Shown in pieces: positions 23,731-34,942 of a DNA stretch of 64,000 bases. The DNA is from Chrysopilus asiliformis. Lineage: Eukaryota; Arthropoda; Insecta; Diptera; Rhagionidae. Where the stretch lies: assembly GCA_964034945.1 (NCBI GenBank), contig OZ035961.1:94684991-94748990 (forward strand), in the 5' to 3' direction. Made by a program: the position numbers and the translations under genes. Below the pieces are notes generated by a model that was not told the origin of the DNA, made no database searches, and saw nothing but the letters and a program-made list of their open reading frames with translations. Within the stretch, counting starts at the first letter, position 1; the number at the start of each line of letters is the position of its first letter.

Positions 23731-24265
23731 TTTTTTTTATAGTTCCAGCCAGAGCTTAGGGAAAGACCCTTTAATGCCGAAGCACAGTTTAGGATGGTCG
23801 GAAGGACAAAAGATGTCGGTTTATGTTCTCCTTGAACTTCTGCGGGTTATAGTCCGGGGGAAACACATCGGATGGTAAATCGTTCCAAAGTCTTGTTGTT
23901 CGCGGAATAAAGGACCTCCTAAACTTTACTGTACGAAAACGGTGAGGCTCAAGGAAGAAGTCGTGTGCGCGTTTAGCTGCACGAGAGGGTCTAGGGAAAA
24001 TATACCTTGGAGGAATAAGTTGGGAAATTTCTGTGGAACATTTCCCATGGAGATATCTATAGAATATGCTGAGTACCCCAACAGATCGACGATGTCCGAG
24101 AGACGGTAATGAATCTGTCAAAAATTTGTCTCCAATCAGTCGGATCGCACGTTTTTGAATTCGGTCCAGCAGTTGCAGCACAGTTTTAGGGGTTCCAGCC
24201 CAAATGTGCGAGTTGTACTCAAGTCTCGGTCGAATATAGGTCTTGTAGATGCTGAGCATGTCGAT
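23731..24265 (-). mobile_element. 5'-truncated non-LTR retrotransposon (LINE) fragment
   Basis: On the minus strand it ends in CTATAAAAAAAA at about 23731, a plausible 3' tail, and begins near 24265 next to a GATT microsatellite. It holds only the last part of the reverse transcriptase frame. Confidence 0.8.
23789..24259 (-). pseudogene. LINE reverse transcriptase C-terminal fragment (156 codons)
   Basis: The frame is uninterrupted and reads YIRPRLEYNSHIWAG, QLLDRIQKRAIRLIGD, LGHRRSVGVLSIFYRYLHG, FIPRTTRLWNDLPSDVFP and FKENINRHLLSF. This order (RP.LEY..H.W.G, then LD..Q..A.R, HRR.V..LS.FYRY..G, RT..LWN.LP) is the region after the RT fingers and palm in CR1/Jockey-type elements of arthropods. 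The catalytic FADD box and the endonuclease are absent because of 5' truncation. The absence of stops suggests a fairly young insertion. Confidence 0.85.
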
Positions 24266-24283
24266 TAAAAAGATTGAGATTGA

Positions 24284-24317
<34 letters not shown>

Positions 24318-24318
24318 G
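24266..24318. repeat. (GATT)n microsatellite
   Basis: GAGATTGAGATTGATT units at the truncated end of the LINE fragment. Confidence 0.9.
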
Positions 24319-24712
24319 ATTGTCAAAAGTAAAGTTGGCTATAAAAGTTTATAGTTTACCTCCCATACAATTTTTTTTTTTTGAAAAAATAGAGTTTTCT
24401 GAAAATTTCTCGATAACAATGGTACTTTTGGGGAAAAATAAATATAACAACATTTAAAGGATATACAATTTTCTACAATTTTTTTGCTCTAACGGTTTTG
24501 ACGTATCTCTAACGGTTCTCAATATATTCCAGAAAAATTAATTTTATTTTGAAAATTACTCGAAAAAATGCGAGAAATACGCGCGAATATGACCAAATTC
24601 AAAGAGTATTTTTCCCTATAACGATTTTTACGTATTTTTAACGGTTCTCAAGAAAAAAAAATTATTTGTTACATATTTTTTCCGGAAGTAATTATTGTAG
24701 ACGAAAGTTCTA

Positions 24713-24726
24713 GGGGGGGGGGGGGG
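24713..24726. repeat. G14 homopolymer
   Basis: A run of 14 G inside the mini-me-like repeat, at the place where other copies also have G-runs. Confidence 0.9.
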
Positions 24727-24757
24727 TTCTGTTTTTGATGCAAAAATCACCATACGG

Positions 24758-25777
24758 TAGGGATGGGAGAATTCGTTACTTTCATTACCCGGTCATAATT
24801 CGTTATTTCAACAAAAGTAACGAATTCCTAATATTCGTTACTTTTACTCAAAAACCTTTGCTAAATGAGGGTAATGTCTGTACAACATGCATACATGCAT
24901 GCAAAAACCTGCCATCCATAGAACATCCATATAATTTGTACCAAAAGTTTTCCCTCAATCGAATATGAATGAATGAGAAACGATTACGATGCGAATTGGG
25001 ACATATATTCAGTTTAGAAAAATTCGTTTCTTTGTATTCGGCTCGGAAAAGTAATCAAAACAAAATGCGTTCTTGAAACGAATACTTAATATAGTTGATT
25101 CGGTTCCGGGTAATATTCAATCGTATCTTTAAATTTGGAGATTCGGTTCCGGGTAATAGTCATTCGTATGTAGTCAATTTGGAGATTCGGTTCTATGTAT
25201 TCGGTATTATTTCATGCATAAGCGAAATGAGAATTAAATACAAGAATTGATGATTGCGACTGGGTATCTGCAAACACATCTACCAAAAGCGGAGAGGGAA
25301 AAAACAAAACTATGAAACAAAACTATGAAACAAAACTATGAAGCGCGTCTGACAATAGGAAGCAGAAAGGGAAAGAAAAGTGCTCGACCGATCGTTCTTC
25401 TGGCACGCTTAATGCACACATGCTTATAGCATGGACTTCTGTAGTTTACCCACACACATAGATGTTTTTATCTTCGATATAGAGCAACAAAGTGAACGGA
25501 GATGGTGTATTTGCATTGAAGCGTGTATGAACACACTAATACCCATGATAGCGAAACAAAGAAAAAGAGAAAATCTTACTCATTTCGGCTATCCATACAG
25601 TATTCAGTCAATACAATATGCGGACAGAGGAAAACTTTAATAGTTTGTGAGACAAAATATTTTAGCAAATTGCAACTGAGTATGTAACGAATACATTTCT
25701 TAAGACATATTCGGTACTCACTTTAATTTTAAGTAACGAATTTTAATAACCGAATACGCATTACCCGCCCGCCACTA
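24758..25777. mobile_element. hAT-like element, 1,020 bp, perfect 8-bp target duplication
   Basis: CCATACGG at 24750-24757 is repeated at 25778-25785. The ends start TAGGGATGGG and, inverted, TAGTGGCGGG, short imperfect TIRs as usual for hAT. GTAACGAAT and GAATACG motifs recur near both ends. The unoccupied site CACCATACGGCTTTTCAAT is seen inverted at 37255-37275. No transposase frame is left; open frames inside are short. Confidence 0.88.
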
Positions 25778-26164
25778 CCATACGGGTTTTCAATAATTGG
25801 CAGATTGGCAATTATAGCTTTTGTTATGTTTATGTGTTAAAATCACGATTTCGCTTTAAATGCAGAGCCGGAAAGTAATCTAAAGCTAAAAAATTGTAGA
25901 ATTTCTCTTTAGTATTGAATAGTAAGATTTTTCAGACATTAATACTGCACGATGAATTGGTTCTTTGTTATCTCGAAAGGATTTACGAGTCCTTAGGTTT
26001 ACCTTTCACGTTATTCCGCTGGTTTTCGTTATCCAATGCAACTAAAAGTGCAAAATATCGCTGAAACACCATACTATGAAATATATTAGACCTTGTCACT
26101 TGTTTTTCACAATCGGAAAAAAAATTTGCAGGGGAAAAAATTGGGTCGAAAACCTCTAAACTGG

Positions 26165-26245
26165 ATTTATGTTAATCGTGACGTTAGCGGTTGACATGTG
26201 TCCTCACAATATATGTCAACCACTAACATCACGGTAGACATAAAT
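26165..26245. repeat. Foldback element, arms 33 bp
   Basis: 26165-26197 and 26213-26245 are inverted at 28 of 33 positions (ATTTATGT...GGTTGACAT). AGCAGCATTTATG at its right edge links it to 2724-2774. Confidence 0.7.
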
Positions 26246-28428
26246 GCTGCTTGGGAGAATGAAGTGAATAAAAATCATCCAATTAAAACTTGGTACAAAA
26301 AATTTTCGGTTTTAAATGTTTTTATTTAAAAAAAGAAAACATTTGACAAAACAACTCCAATGGAATCGCTAAAATCAGAGACAAAGAATGTGATTTTAAA
26401 CATTTAGCCGTAAAATCGGGTTTTCTCAAAATTATCGCTTTTAACCCCTCCTTGCTATAGAGGATTGAATTCATTCCTATCAAAGGGTTACTCAATAAAA
26501 AAATGAATTAAATAATAACGTTAGTAATAAATAAATATTAAGCGTTCTGTGATTTTGATGAATTGCTTCCATCCTTCCGTTTTAATGATTTTTTCCCTGG
26601 AAAATTCTTTGCGAATTTCCGTTGATTGCTTTTGAATGCTAGCCACTGCAAATAATTGCAGAACTGAACATTGATTGATATACAAATGATACACAAATCG
26701 TAAATAATACCGAAACTTGAATCAACGGCACGAAATATTTGTTCTTCGTGACAGAAACGTTTTGCAACCATATTATTCAAAGCGGATTGCAGCAAAACAA
26801 AAAAAAAAAGAAATAATAATTCGAAATGCATTTCAAGGATCCCTATTTTTTATTTCTAGGATTTTCAATTGATTTTCTAGTATATAGGCGGTTGGGGTTG
26901 TGAATTTCTTCCTATACTCTAAAATTCATCATAAAAAATAACAGGAAATTGGTTCTAGTATATACGGAAAATATGAGAAAATTAAAAAAAAAATGTTATC
27001 CTGGTTTCTATCTGTTCTAGTTATGAGTTCAAGAGTTAAAAAAAAATCCAATACCATCAAGTTTCACATTTTTATTGTATTCTTTTTCAACGTTGTGTCA
27101 AGGATTAATTATTCGATTGGGAAGCACCTGAATCAGTGATAGTTGTGTTATACCATAAATTTCGCATGAACTGGTAGTATTACACAAGCTCCATCCTTTG
27201 GCCCAGAATGGTCATCATCACCTATCGTGTGATATTGCATTGTAACAACAACAGGCCAAAACGGGAACGAGAAAATGCATTTTCGGGAATATTCGCAGAT
27301 TTCGCAAGGTCTGTTCTTTGACCGAAAGGGGCAGGTATTGCTCAGGATGAAATGAACGGAATTGACCTGAAATGGTGCAGGGCATTTGACCCGGGAGTCT
27401 AGATTGGCCTTTTGTTTAAACATCAAATTGAAATTGCTTTGTTCAGGCGCAATGTTTGTGTATCTTCAGTCAATAGTTATTTCTGACATCCCTTGTTCAT
27501 TTTCGATTCATGGATAACAAAAATATTTAACTACGAAATCCTCTGTCTGGTTTTGGAATGCTAAAATAAATTTTGTGAGTACCTCGTCTTTATATCAATT
27601 ATATTTGCTTTATAGACATTTTAGATAAACAAAAGACATCAAAAGATTTCTTCAGAAATTTGTATAAGATTACATGGCAAAAACGCGTGACTTTTCATTT
27701 GTTTCTGAAAGAATTTTCACGCGAATAGTAAGGGTAATTCATTCATGTGAATGCAAAAATGACTTAGTACAATATCTAAAAGTTGCAATGACCTAGGGTT
27801 GTCATACGTCCTCTTTTCCTTGGACACCATCCCCTTTTTAAAGGAGAACGAAGTCGTTCGGTATTACTTCTCCCTTGCAATTGTGAGAAATGTCAAAAAT
27901 TTCGCCCGCGGCGCATTTTTCCAAGAAAATTCTGACTATTCGTTAAAAAAAAATTTCCTGCGGCTACTTTTTTACTATTTATTTTTGTTTTCAAAATCTA
28001 TTGAGCTTAAAATAATGGTTTCATGTCAATCCAAGGAGAGAAAAAAGGGGAATGAAAAAAAGCATATTTTTTGCGTTTATTATAATAAAACAATAGGCCT
28101 TTCCTTCTACGCGGTCTTCGGCTTTGCACTGAATTACGTCAAATGTATTTTAAAATTTCCAAACATAAATAATATCCTTAAAGGTTGAAGGATCAATAAA
28201 AATATTATGCCAAAAAAATCTGATTTATTGCTACCAATTAATTGGCTATTCGGTTTATGTTTGTACTTGTTTAAGACGAATTTTTGATTTTTTTTTAATA
28301 AATCGGTTCCAGAAAACAAAAAATTGGAGAATTATGCCGAAATTCTGATTTCTTAATGGCACAAATACAAACAATCTCTGAAAGTTTCATTCAGTAATTT
28401 CAACGCCGTTTGTTAGTGGTCGTTACTG
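26246..28428. other. Gap; one possible TE end, otherwise nothing recognised
   Basis: Apart from the weak frame at 26538, 27789-27830 reads AGGGTTGTCATACGTCCTCT, similar to ends of some hAT elements, but no partner end was found. 27893-27918 has the recurrent motif CGCCCGCGGCGCAT. 27150-27430 is less AT-rich with no assignable frame. Confidence 0.4.
26538..26831 (-). CDS. Hypothetical small protein with predicted signal peptide (weak)
   Basis: An ATG at 26831 opens 97 codons. The first residues, MHFELLFLFFFVLLQSALNN, form a strong hydrophobic segment like a secretion signal. The rest has five Cys (RFCHEE, DLCIIC, QFCNYL) and a basic tail (KKSLKRKDGSN) ending at 26538. I do not recognise the family. 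No close TATA box, splice partner or poly(A) signal is convincing. In AT-rich DNA such frames occur by chance, and poly-Phe from T-runs mimics signal peptides, so this is a candidate only. Confidence 0.2.
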   Translation of the reverse strand: MHFELLFLFFFVLLQSALNNMVAKRFCHEEQIFRAVDSSFGIIYDLCIICISINVQFCNYLQWLAFKSNQRKFAKNFPGKKSLKRKDGSNSSKSQNA

Positions 28429-28495
28429 ATTTCATGTAACATAAGTTACATTTTATGTTACATAAAGTTTCATGTAACATAAGTTTGTAACATAA
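28429..28495. repeat. ATGTAACATAAG direct and inverted repeats
   Basis: TTTCATGTAACATAAGTT occurs twice (28430, 28467) around an inverted TTATGTTACAT; it can fold into a stem. Confidence 0.75.
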
Positions 28496-28772
28496 GATCA
28501 GCTTATTCATACCAATAAGTATCCCTGAAAGTTTTATCCAATTTCATATTATTTGAGCTTACTAACAAACTAAGCTCTTTAAAAACTACTGGAAACAGCA
28601 TAAAAAAGTCTTTCTAGAGAAATGTGCAAAACAACACAAAAGGTGGTAAACTAAACGTCGCGACCATAAAGTCACGAACGCAAAGTCGCGAAGACCACTT
28701 TACGATCTTTTGTGCTACTTGGAGTTTTTGGTTCCTCGTCGTAAACTGTATTGGAACAATTTCAAATAACTA

Positions 28773-28872
28773 CAGTAGAATCCCGATAATTCGTATTTCA
28801 AGGGACCAGCAAATTCATACGAATTAGCGGGATATACGAATTATCGGGGTACTAATTATCGGCATTCTACTG
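28773..28872. mobile_element. Pogo/Tigger-like MITE, 100 bp
   Basis: CAGTAGAATCCCGATAATTC and the inverse of CAGTAGAATGCCGATAATTA (23-bp arms, two mismatches), with TA on both sides (28771, 28873). The terminus and TA target are typical of pogo-type elements. Confidence 0.88.
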
Positions 28873-28895
28873 TAGTAGGTATTTACATTGTTTAA

Positions 28896-28966
28896 CACGT
28901 TCACTGCCAACGTATACTCGTATACACTGCCAACTATGAGTATACTCGTAGTCGGCAGTGAACGTG
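28896..28966. mobile_element. TTAA-flanked MITE, 71 bp
   Basis: CACGTTCACTGCC at both ends in inverted orientation, TTAA at 28892 and 28967. The centre GTATACTCGTATAC is self-complementary. It starts 23 bases after the pogo-like MITE. Confidence 0.85.
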
Positions 28967-28970
28967 TTAA

Positions 28971-31208
28971 TGTTGGGGTTTTCCTTTAATTTTTTTTGTG
29001 AGTTTGTTTTTCTTTTAATGAAATTATCTTTCAAGTAAGCAATTTTCCCTGTGGACAAGATGGTAGTTTTAATGTGATTAGAAATTAGTTTTTTAGGGAA
29101 AATTTTCACAAAATTGAAATTGCTTATATGCGACCAAATTCCGCTTTCATTTCGGAGATTGTTTTTGGTTAATTTTCCCATTGCTAGAGTATACAGCTTT
29201 CGCTTCGGCCGCAGATTAAGAAAAAGGCCGAAGATCGGCTTTGGGTACGGCCAAAAACTGACCCTCGATCGGACTCTACTCATCACTTAAACTTGAAAAA
29301 TGCATCACTTTAATAAATACGAATCAAAAGTTGTGGCGATCTGGAATCTTTAACCCTAGCGACGAAATGCTTTCGGAAAAGTTTATCACAAACACATCAA
29401 TAACATAGAATGCAAACAAAAAGATGAAAAAGCATCGCAACAACCACAAAAACATAGGCAAAAGATAATAAAAAATGAAACGTAATCCCTAATTAAAAAT
29501 TAATCACTAATTTTCTTTATCAGAAGTGATTTATCATCGCTGGCATGCCGACGGTTCATCCTTAAGCTTTCGCTCTGAATGAGTACCTGTAGAGCTAAAA
29601 GTTTTTCCACTTTTTCCAATTTTCCATCCGTTTTTCACCCCCATTGTGTCGAGCCACTGTGGAGGATTACCTTTCGACTGTCTATGTGTTCTCTTTTTGT
29701 GATTTTTTTTGTGTCGAGCAACATAGATGGTTAGTTTTGCTTGATTTTCCTGAACCTGGTTGTGCTGCAGGCTGAATTGGGAAGTCGCTCACTTGCTTTC
29801 CTGATGCACCATTTTTAGTGGAGCAACAGCTGTCGGGCATACTGGCAACTAGGCATATTCTGATGTCCGTTTGCGTTGTCCAAACACCAAGGTAATAAAG
29901 TGAAATATGAGTTCATTCATATACACATCTAGATATCCAGATTATAGCACAGTCGGTACGCATTTTACGAGTGTAACGACGTTTATTTGGATTTTCGAAG
30001 CGAAACGTAACGAAATGAACGAAATCCTAATGGTTTTTTTGCAGGTGAAGGATGGGGTGGGAATCTGCATGGATATTCTCACAGTGTACGAATTTGTATT
30101 GGCCAATAGAATGAATTTTGTTCTGTCAGGTGAATCTGTCAGGTTCCCTGCCGACGGGTTTATTTTGTTTTCGTACATCGCCGGGGGTGGTAATACTGTT
30201 GCTGAGCAAACAGCCAGGGCAAAATATTTTCCCAGAAAGTGATGTTCATTTTCCATACGTATCCTCCCCACCCTCACATTTATTTCGTCCTTTCACAGTA
30301 CTCTTCGTGGAAATCAGTAAAACAAATTTTGCGTAATGCCAATGGAGACCTCTTTTTACTCCTGACAGTAGAACGGAACTGGATTTAATCGCTCTTTTGT
30401 GACGTGCAGGTAATTTGCCAAGGACTTTTGACACAGTGTTTACGGAGCAGTCAAAAAAGCATTCTTTGTCACATACAGACAGGAAGCGACACATATTAAT
30501 CTTATGGGGTGCAAAAAACGGGCTGAAGATGAGCTATTGTGTTGACCCTGGAGGAATGAGGGCATGGTGGCACCAGGGGATTGATGCTCATAAAGGAATC
30601 TGGGGAATAGATTGTGCATGCAAACACATTAAATAAAAAAAAAAATATGGCAAGCGAAAAACTTGAAGAGTTGAATGACTTTAAGGTTAGAATTTTTAAA
30701 AGATTTGTAAACGAACTTTTTTTAGCACGATTTTTTTTTTGTTAAATAGATTGAAATTAAATTTTGCGTATACATATATCAAATTTCAATAGAATAAAAA
30801 ATTAAAAAGAAACAGAATTCATAAATTTTAGTAGTTTTTAGTTTCCTCTGCTATAGAAGAAAGTATTGTATGAATGACGGAGACCAACTCGAGTTCGGAG
30901 GCGGATAGAAACTTTCTGATCAGTACGAAATCCGTTTCAGAGAAAAAATTGTCTATTTCAAACGCAGGGTAGTTTTGCAGGCTACGTACATGATAGATTT
31001 AACAAAATCTGAAGCGGGCTTACTATGACGAGCTTCATTTTTTAAAAGGAAGGTCTCAGTTGAAAGATAACTAGCCGATAATCTATTAGTAGGGGCTCGT
31101 GCTCTTTGTTGGCCATTAATTTTTCAATTGGGATGTTCGTCTTAAAAATGAGGGTCGTTAAAGTTTTACGAGAATTCAAAAACTATTAATTCTAGAAATA
31201 GCAGGTTT
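28971..31208. other. Gap without a recognised gene
   Basis: 29540-30640 is less AT-rich and carries open frames of 60-111 codons on both strands (for example 29907-30242 on +), but no family is recognised. 30850-30960 is a mini-me-like fragment (GACGGAGACCAACTCG, GAAATCCGTTTCAG). Confidence 0.4.
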
Positions 31209-31470
31209 ACAAGTTTCTTATATTTTCATCAAAACCTGCGGTTTTTGATTGACTTACAAGCAGCATGGCAAAACTTGCCCTGCGTATGAAATAGACACGA
31301 CGTCCGTGCATATGTCTGTCGGTCTGTAATAGTAGGGTAACAAGTTTCTTATATTTTCATCAAAACCTGCGGTTTTTGATTGACCTGCAAGCAGCATGGC
31401 AAAACATGCCCTGCGTATGAAATAGACACGACGTCCGTGCATATGTCTGTCGGTCTGTCTGTCTGTCTGT
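31209..31470. repeat. 131-bp tandem duplication
   Basis: ACAAGTTTCTTATATTTTCA starts at 31209 and again at 31340. The two copies (through GTGCATATGTCTGTCGG) differ at only a few positions. The second copy runs into the GTCY array. Confidence 0.92.
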
Positions 31471-31690
31471 CTGTCTGTCTGTTGGTCTGTCTGTCTGTCG
31501 GTCTGTTGGTCTGTTGGTCTGTCGGTCTGTCTGTCTGTCGGTCTGTTGGTCTGTCTGTCTGTCGGTTTGTCGGTCTGTTAGTCTGTCTGTCTGTCTGTCT
31601 GTCTGTCGGTTTGTCAGTTTGTCGGTCTGTCGATCTGTCGATCTGTAGGTCGGTCTATCTGTCGGTCTGTCGGTCTGTCAGTCTGTCAGT
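31449..31690. repeat. Long (GTCT/GTCG/GTTG)n microsatellite, about 240 bp
   Basis: Tetranucleotide array with variant units, within a mini-me-like repeat that continues ACGTATCTTAAATAGCTCGA. The open frame that spans it ([11 protein letters not shown] repeated) is the translated array, not a protein. Confidence 0.95.
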
Positions 31691-32092
31691 TTTACGTATC
31701 TTAAATAGCTCGAGAACGCGTTGAGCTAGCGACTAGAATTTTTTTGTAAAAAAGTTTTACGAAAATCGTAGTTCGCTATCAACTTTTGGAAAAGTAACGT
31801 TAGCATTTTTTTTTTAATTTCTCGTACAAAATTTAAAGGATATAAAATTTTCCACATTTTTTGCTTCAACGGTTTTTACGTATCTCTAACGGTTCTCCAC
31901 ATATCTCGAGAACTACTCTCGGAAACTATGCGCTTTTGATATAAAATGTATAAATAAAGAAAATAAAATTTCCTGCATTTTTTCCTTTAACGGTTCTCGA
32001 GATATTTGAAAAGATATTATTTTTTACATATTTTTCGCGAAACTGGATAGAAAAGTTTTGTGTTGATCACAACTGATATTTTTTTGTTATGA
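31691..32092 (+). repeat. Mini-me-like repeat body and 3' tail
   Basis: CTCGAGAACGCG, TTTACGTATCTCTAACGGTT and TTCTCGAGAT-type phrases follow the array. The tail GTTGATCACAACTGATATTT (32062-32085) is also at 12680-12705 and 62370-62394. Confidence 0.7.
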
Positions 32093-33600
32093 CTGTGGTT
32101 ATCACATGGGGTTTTCTAGGGTTATTTGTATTACAGTGACGACAGACCATTGGATGGAATAAAAAAACCCACAGAAAAATGGAATAAACCCACATGAAAA
32201 CGAAAAATGTCGACACCAAAAAAAAAGCGAAAAGTTCAAATTTTTCACAATAAAAAAAAGTTCTCCAAGTAAAAAAGTATTGGAAATTGAGCGGATTTTT
32301 AAATTTAGAAGTGTAAAAAATTTTCAATTTGCCTCTGCTTTCTAAAATTTCATTCATCCCTCAAATTGGTTTTTTTCAAAAAAAAAATTGTATCCCGCGG
32401 ATGAATTTAAATGCGCATTTACGAATTCAAATGAAATGCCCTGAAAACAAAAATAGATCTCTTGATATAGGGATTGATTTACACGCTTAATTGGCATCAG
32501 CGGAATTAAAGGAAAGTTAATTAACACCGAAGTATGGGTAGTCGACTATGATCTATATCTTAAAAGTAAGCATCATCGGTAAACGTTTAATCCTTTCTAT
32601 CCATCCATCAACAAATCAAGTTCAGAATTTATCCCTCAAACTGTAAAATTCAATGTTTCATAGTATACGCCGAATGGATATCCACACTATAGAAAATCAC
32701 ACATGATTAGATACATGAGTATAGATATTGTGGATAGTATAGAATATTCATATAAAGTGCTAATGTAATAATAGAAATTGGATAGGATTTCGGATTGCTG
32801 AAGGGATGAATGACAATCGTTGATGCCTTTTCCGGAGAACATCACGTTTTTCATATAAAGCTAGTCTCTAATTCCAAATAAGCTTTACTATATATTTCAC
32901 CCTTATTCATGGATCCCTGTGGCTTCCATTTGGTGACTTTAGGGGATGACGAATATTTCTGCTGGATCTGGCATTAAAAATTTCACCCATCAAAGTGTAA
33001 TTCGTATTCGATAGGATTTGTTATCTATACGTAGCTCCGTTTTGAAGCTATCCAGCCAACAATATATTGATTTAATTTCAGAGTATCGGAATAATAGACT
33101 TAGTTCTGCTGAACGGCTATGAGAAATATTCCGAAAAAATTATCCTCATGTGTTTCACATGTGAAACATTTTCAGAATTCAAATTAGACATATCTACTGG
33201 TTTTACTCAAAATCGCTTCCAGCTGTAATTTGTGCTAAAATCATTTCAACCCGAAAACTAATTTTAAAAACACCAAAATTCGATTGCAAATCAAAAATAG
33301 TATTGAGAATATTACAAAATCTAATAATTTTTTGGTATCTAATGTTGTACTTGAAAATTACTGCAAGTGTCGCTTTAAAAAAACAACACTTTTTTCGATA
33401 AAATTTTTTGTTAATTAAGAGGATTTTCATCCTTTACATCCTAGAATTCCCGTCTCTTCTTATCCCCTCTTCTTACCATTCACAATCCAGGCACTTTACT
33501 TCAAGGCGCCACTTTCAATATGAAAAAAAAAAATCGAAAAATCTATGCATATTTTGCATTTATTTCGAGCGTCCAAATCTCTAATCTTTAAATTATTTAA
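32093..33600. other. Gap without a recognised gene
   Basis: Unique AT-rich sequence. An acceptor-like TTTCAG at 33077-33082 followed by 48 open codons ending at about 33229 was seen but matches nothing known to me. Confidence 0.4.
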
Positions 33601-33818
33601 CACGTTCGTGACATTTGCTTTTTCAACTCTTTTCACATTTGGACATCGTGTAGAATGGGTGGACTGGTGGGTGGGTGGATTTGGACTTCGCACTGATATA
33701 CTTCTTGATAATTTAGAAATAAAAATTTACGTCCACAAAAAAACTACCGCGCTATTTACTCGCGCGGTTTTAAAAAACTGTACATGTACCACCAGTGGTA
33801 CACGATGTCACGAATATG
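33601..33818. mobile_element. TTAA-flanked MITE, 218 bp
   Basis: CACGTTCGTGACAT and the inverse of CATATTCGTGACAT, TTAA at 33597 and 33819. The 167-codon frame crossing it from 33545 is fortuitous (insertion plus duplication is 222 bases, a multiple of three). Confidence 0.75.
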
Positions 33819-34069
33819 TTAAAGTTCTGCTGAAATTTTTTCCGCTGCTGATGTTTGAGACTCTAATAACAATTTTAGGTTTTATGTCATCAAAATTTTT
33901 TCAGATCATTGTCCATATAAAGGCTTTAAAAATATTCGTGCTCGTCAGACCCAACGGAAGAAAAATGCGCCGCAGGCGACATTTTTTTGACCAATCCTAT
34001 AATATAATACGAGGAATGTTTGCACAACGATCTCGAAAGCCCGCCTAACGATTTTCACGAAACTTGGGG

Positions 34070-34350
34070 GCTAGGGATTTTCGGGGACAAAAAACCGATC
34101 TAGATAGGTCTCACCTCTGAGAAAATTCCCCTCGATACCCCTCGCCTGTTATCTTCGAATAGGGTGGTCCAATTTTAATTAAACTTTACGGTATTACTAA
34201 GGGGGCTAAGGGCTTGCGATCTTTCCACTACAAACCTGACTTTTCCCTCCCCTCGATACCCCTCGCCTGGTGTCTTCGAATTACGTGAAGGTATCTTAAT
34301 GAAAATTCGCAATATTGCTAGGGAGTAAGGTTTTTCGATATGCATTCTAA
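34070..34350. repeat. Two imperfect direct repeats of about 121 bp
   Basis: CCCCTCGATACCCCTCGCCT occurs at 34128 and 34249, followed both times by TCTTCGAAT and then by related TTAC/TTGCTA...GGG sequence. Confidence 0.8.
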
Positions 34351-34869
34351 AAATATCACTTTTTAGATATCTATCGGCAGCGATAAATAGTAATTACAAA
34401 ACAATCAAGTTCCCTGAACCTCATTATACGAATCATGTTGCAATTATAATCGGATTCAATTACTCAGAGACAGATGCAGAGGGAGGATTTTGAGATCGCC
34501 GAGCATGGCTTGGTCTTCCTGGTACTGAGTTTTAAATATAGCAATTCTGATATATTTGGGTTATGCTGTCTCGAATTCTAGAGTTTTAAACAAGGCTTAA
34601 ACAATTTCCACACACCGACAGCCAGATGCGGGTTGTCCTCAGTAGCCGAATGGAGGTCTTATTAAAATTGTGATTCACACATTTTTCTTATAGAGTATAA
34701 TGAAAATATGTATTTTTTGCGATTTTGGCCTCTCCAAAATCGGGGTCTAGACGAGCAACTTTTGTGCCTAGGCACTAGGAAATCCGTCACTGTCTGGCAG
34801 GCCAATAATAGGGGACGAGATTCATGAGGTTCAAATTTCATCTACTAAAAGTTCCTATTCTCGTCAAAA

Positions 34870-34942
34870 TTGAAATTGGCAGCTTAACAATCAAAGGGTG
34901 TTATTCGAACACACCCTTTGATTGTTAAGCTGCCAATTTCAA
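34870..34942. repeat. Perfect 32-bp hairpin
   Basis: TTGAAATTGGCAGCTTAACA begins the left arm (34870-34901), perfectly inverted at 34911-34942 with a 9-base loop. No flanking duplication is obvious. Confidence 0.95.

Larger units (their letters stand above)
23375..25870 (+). repeat. Mini-me-like dispersed repeat with three nested insertions
   Basis: GACGGAGACCGACTAG, GAAATCCGTTTCAGGCAAAA, GTCY units and ACGTATCTTAA...CTCGGGAACGCG match 48165-48290 and 31690-31740. The right part, CACCATACGG/GTTTTCAATAATTG to AGCTTTTGTTATG (25786-25850), matches 37210-37270 inverted. The copy is broken by a TTAA MITE (23497-23697), a LINE fragment (23731-24265) and a hAT-like element (24758-25777). Removing these leaves about 0.8 kb. 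Confidence 0.75.

Noticed and set aside
26700..26790. Insulin-like A-chain pattern in the small peptide frame
   Set aside because: Cys spacing does not fit (no CC-x3-C) and no B-chain pattern is present.
29907..30277. Overlapping 111-codon frames on both strands
   Set aside because: No recognised family, no splice or start context; opposite-strand openness suggests composition.
31380..31724. 114-codon frame rich in Ser-Val-Cys-Leu repeats
   Set aside because: It is the translated GTCY microsatellite.
33083..33229. Acceptor-like TTTCAG followed by 48 open codons
   Set aside because: Length is within chance for this base composition and nothing is recognised in the peptide.
33545..34048. 167-codon + strand frame, the longest unassigned one
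   Set aside because: It runs straight through a TTAA MITE (33601-33818), whose 222-base addition happens to keep the frame.
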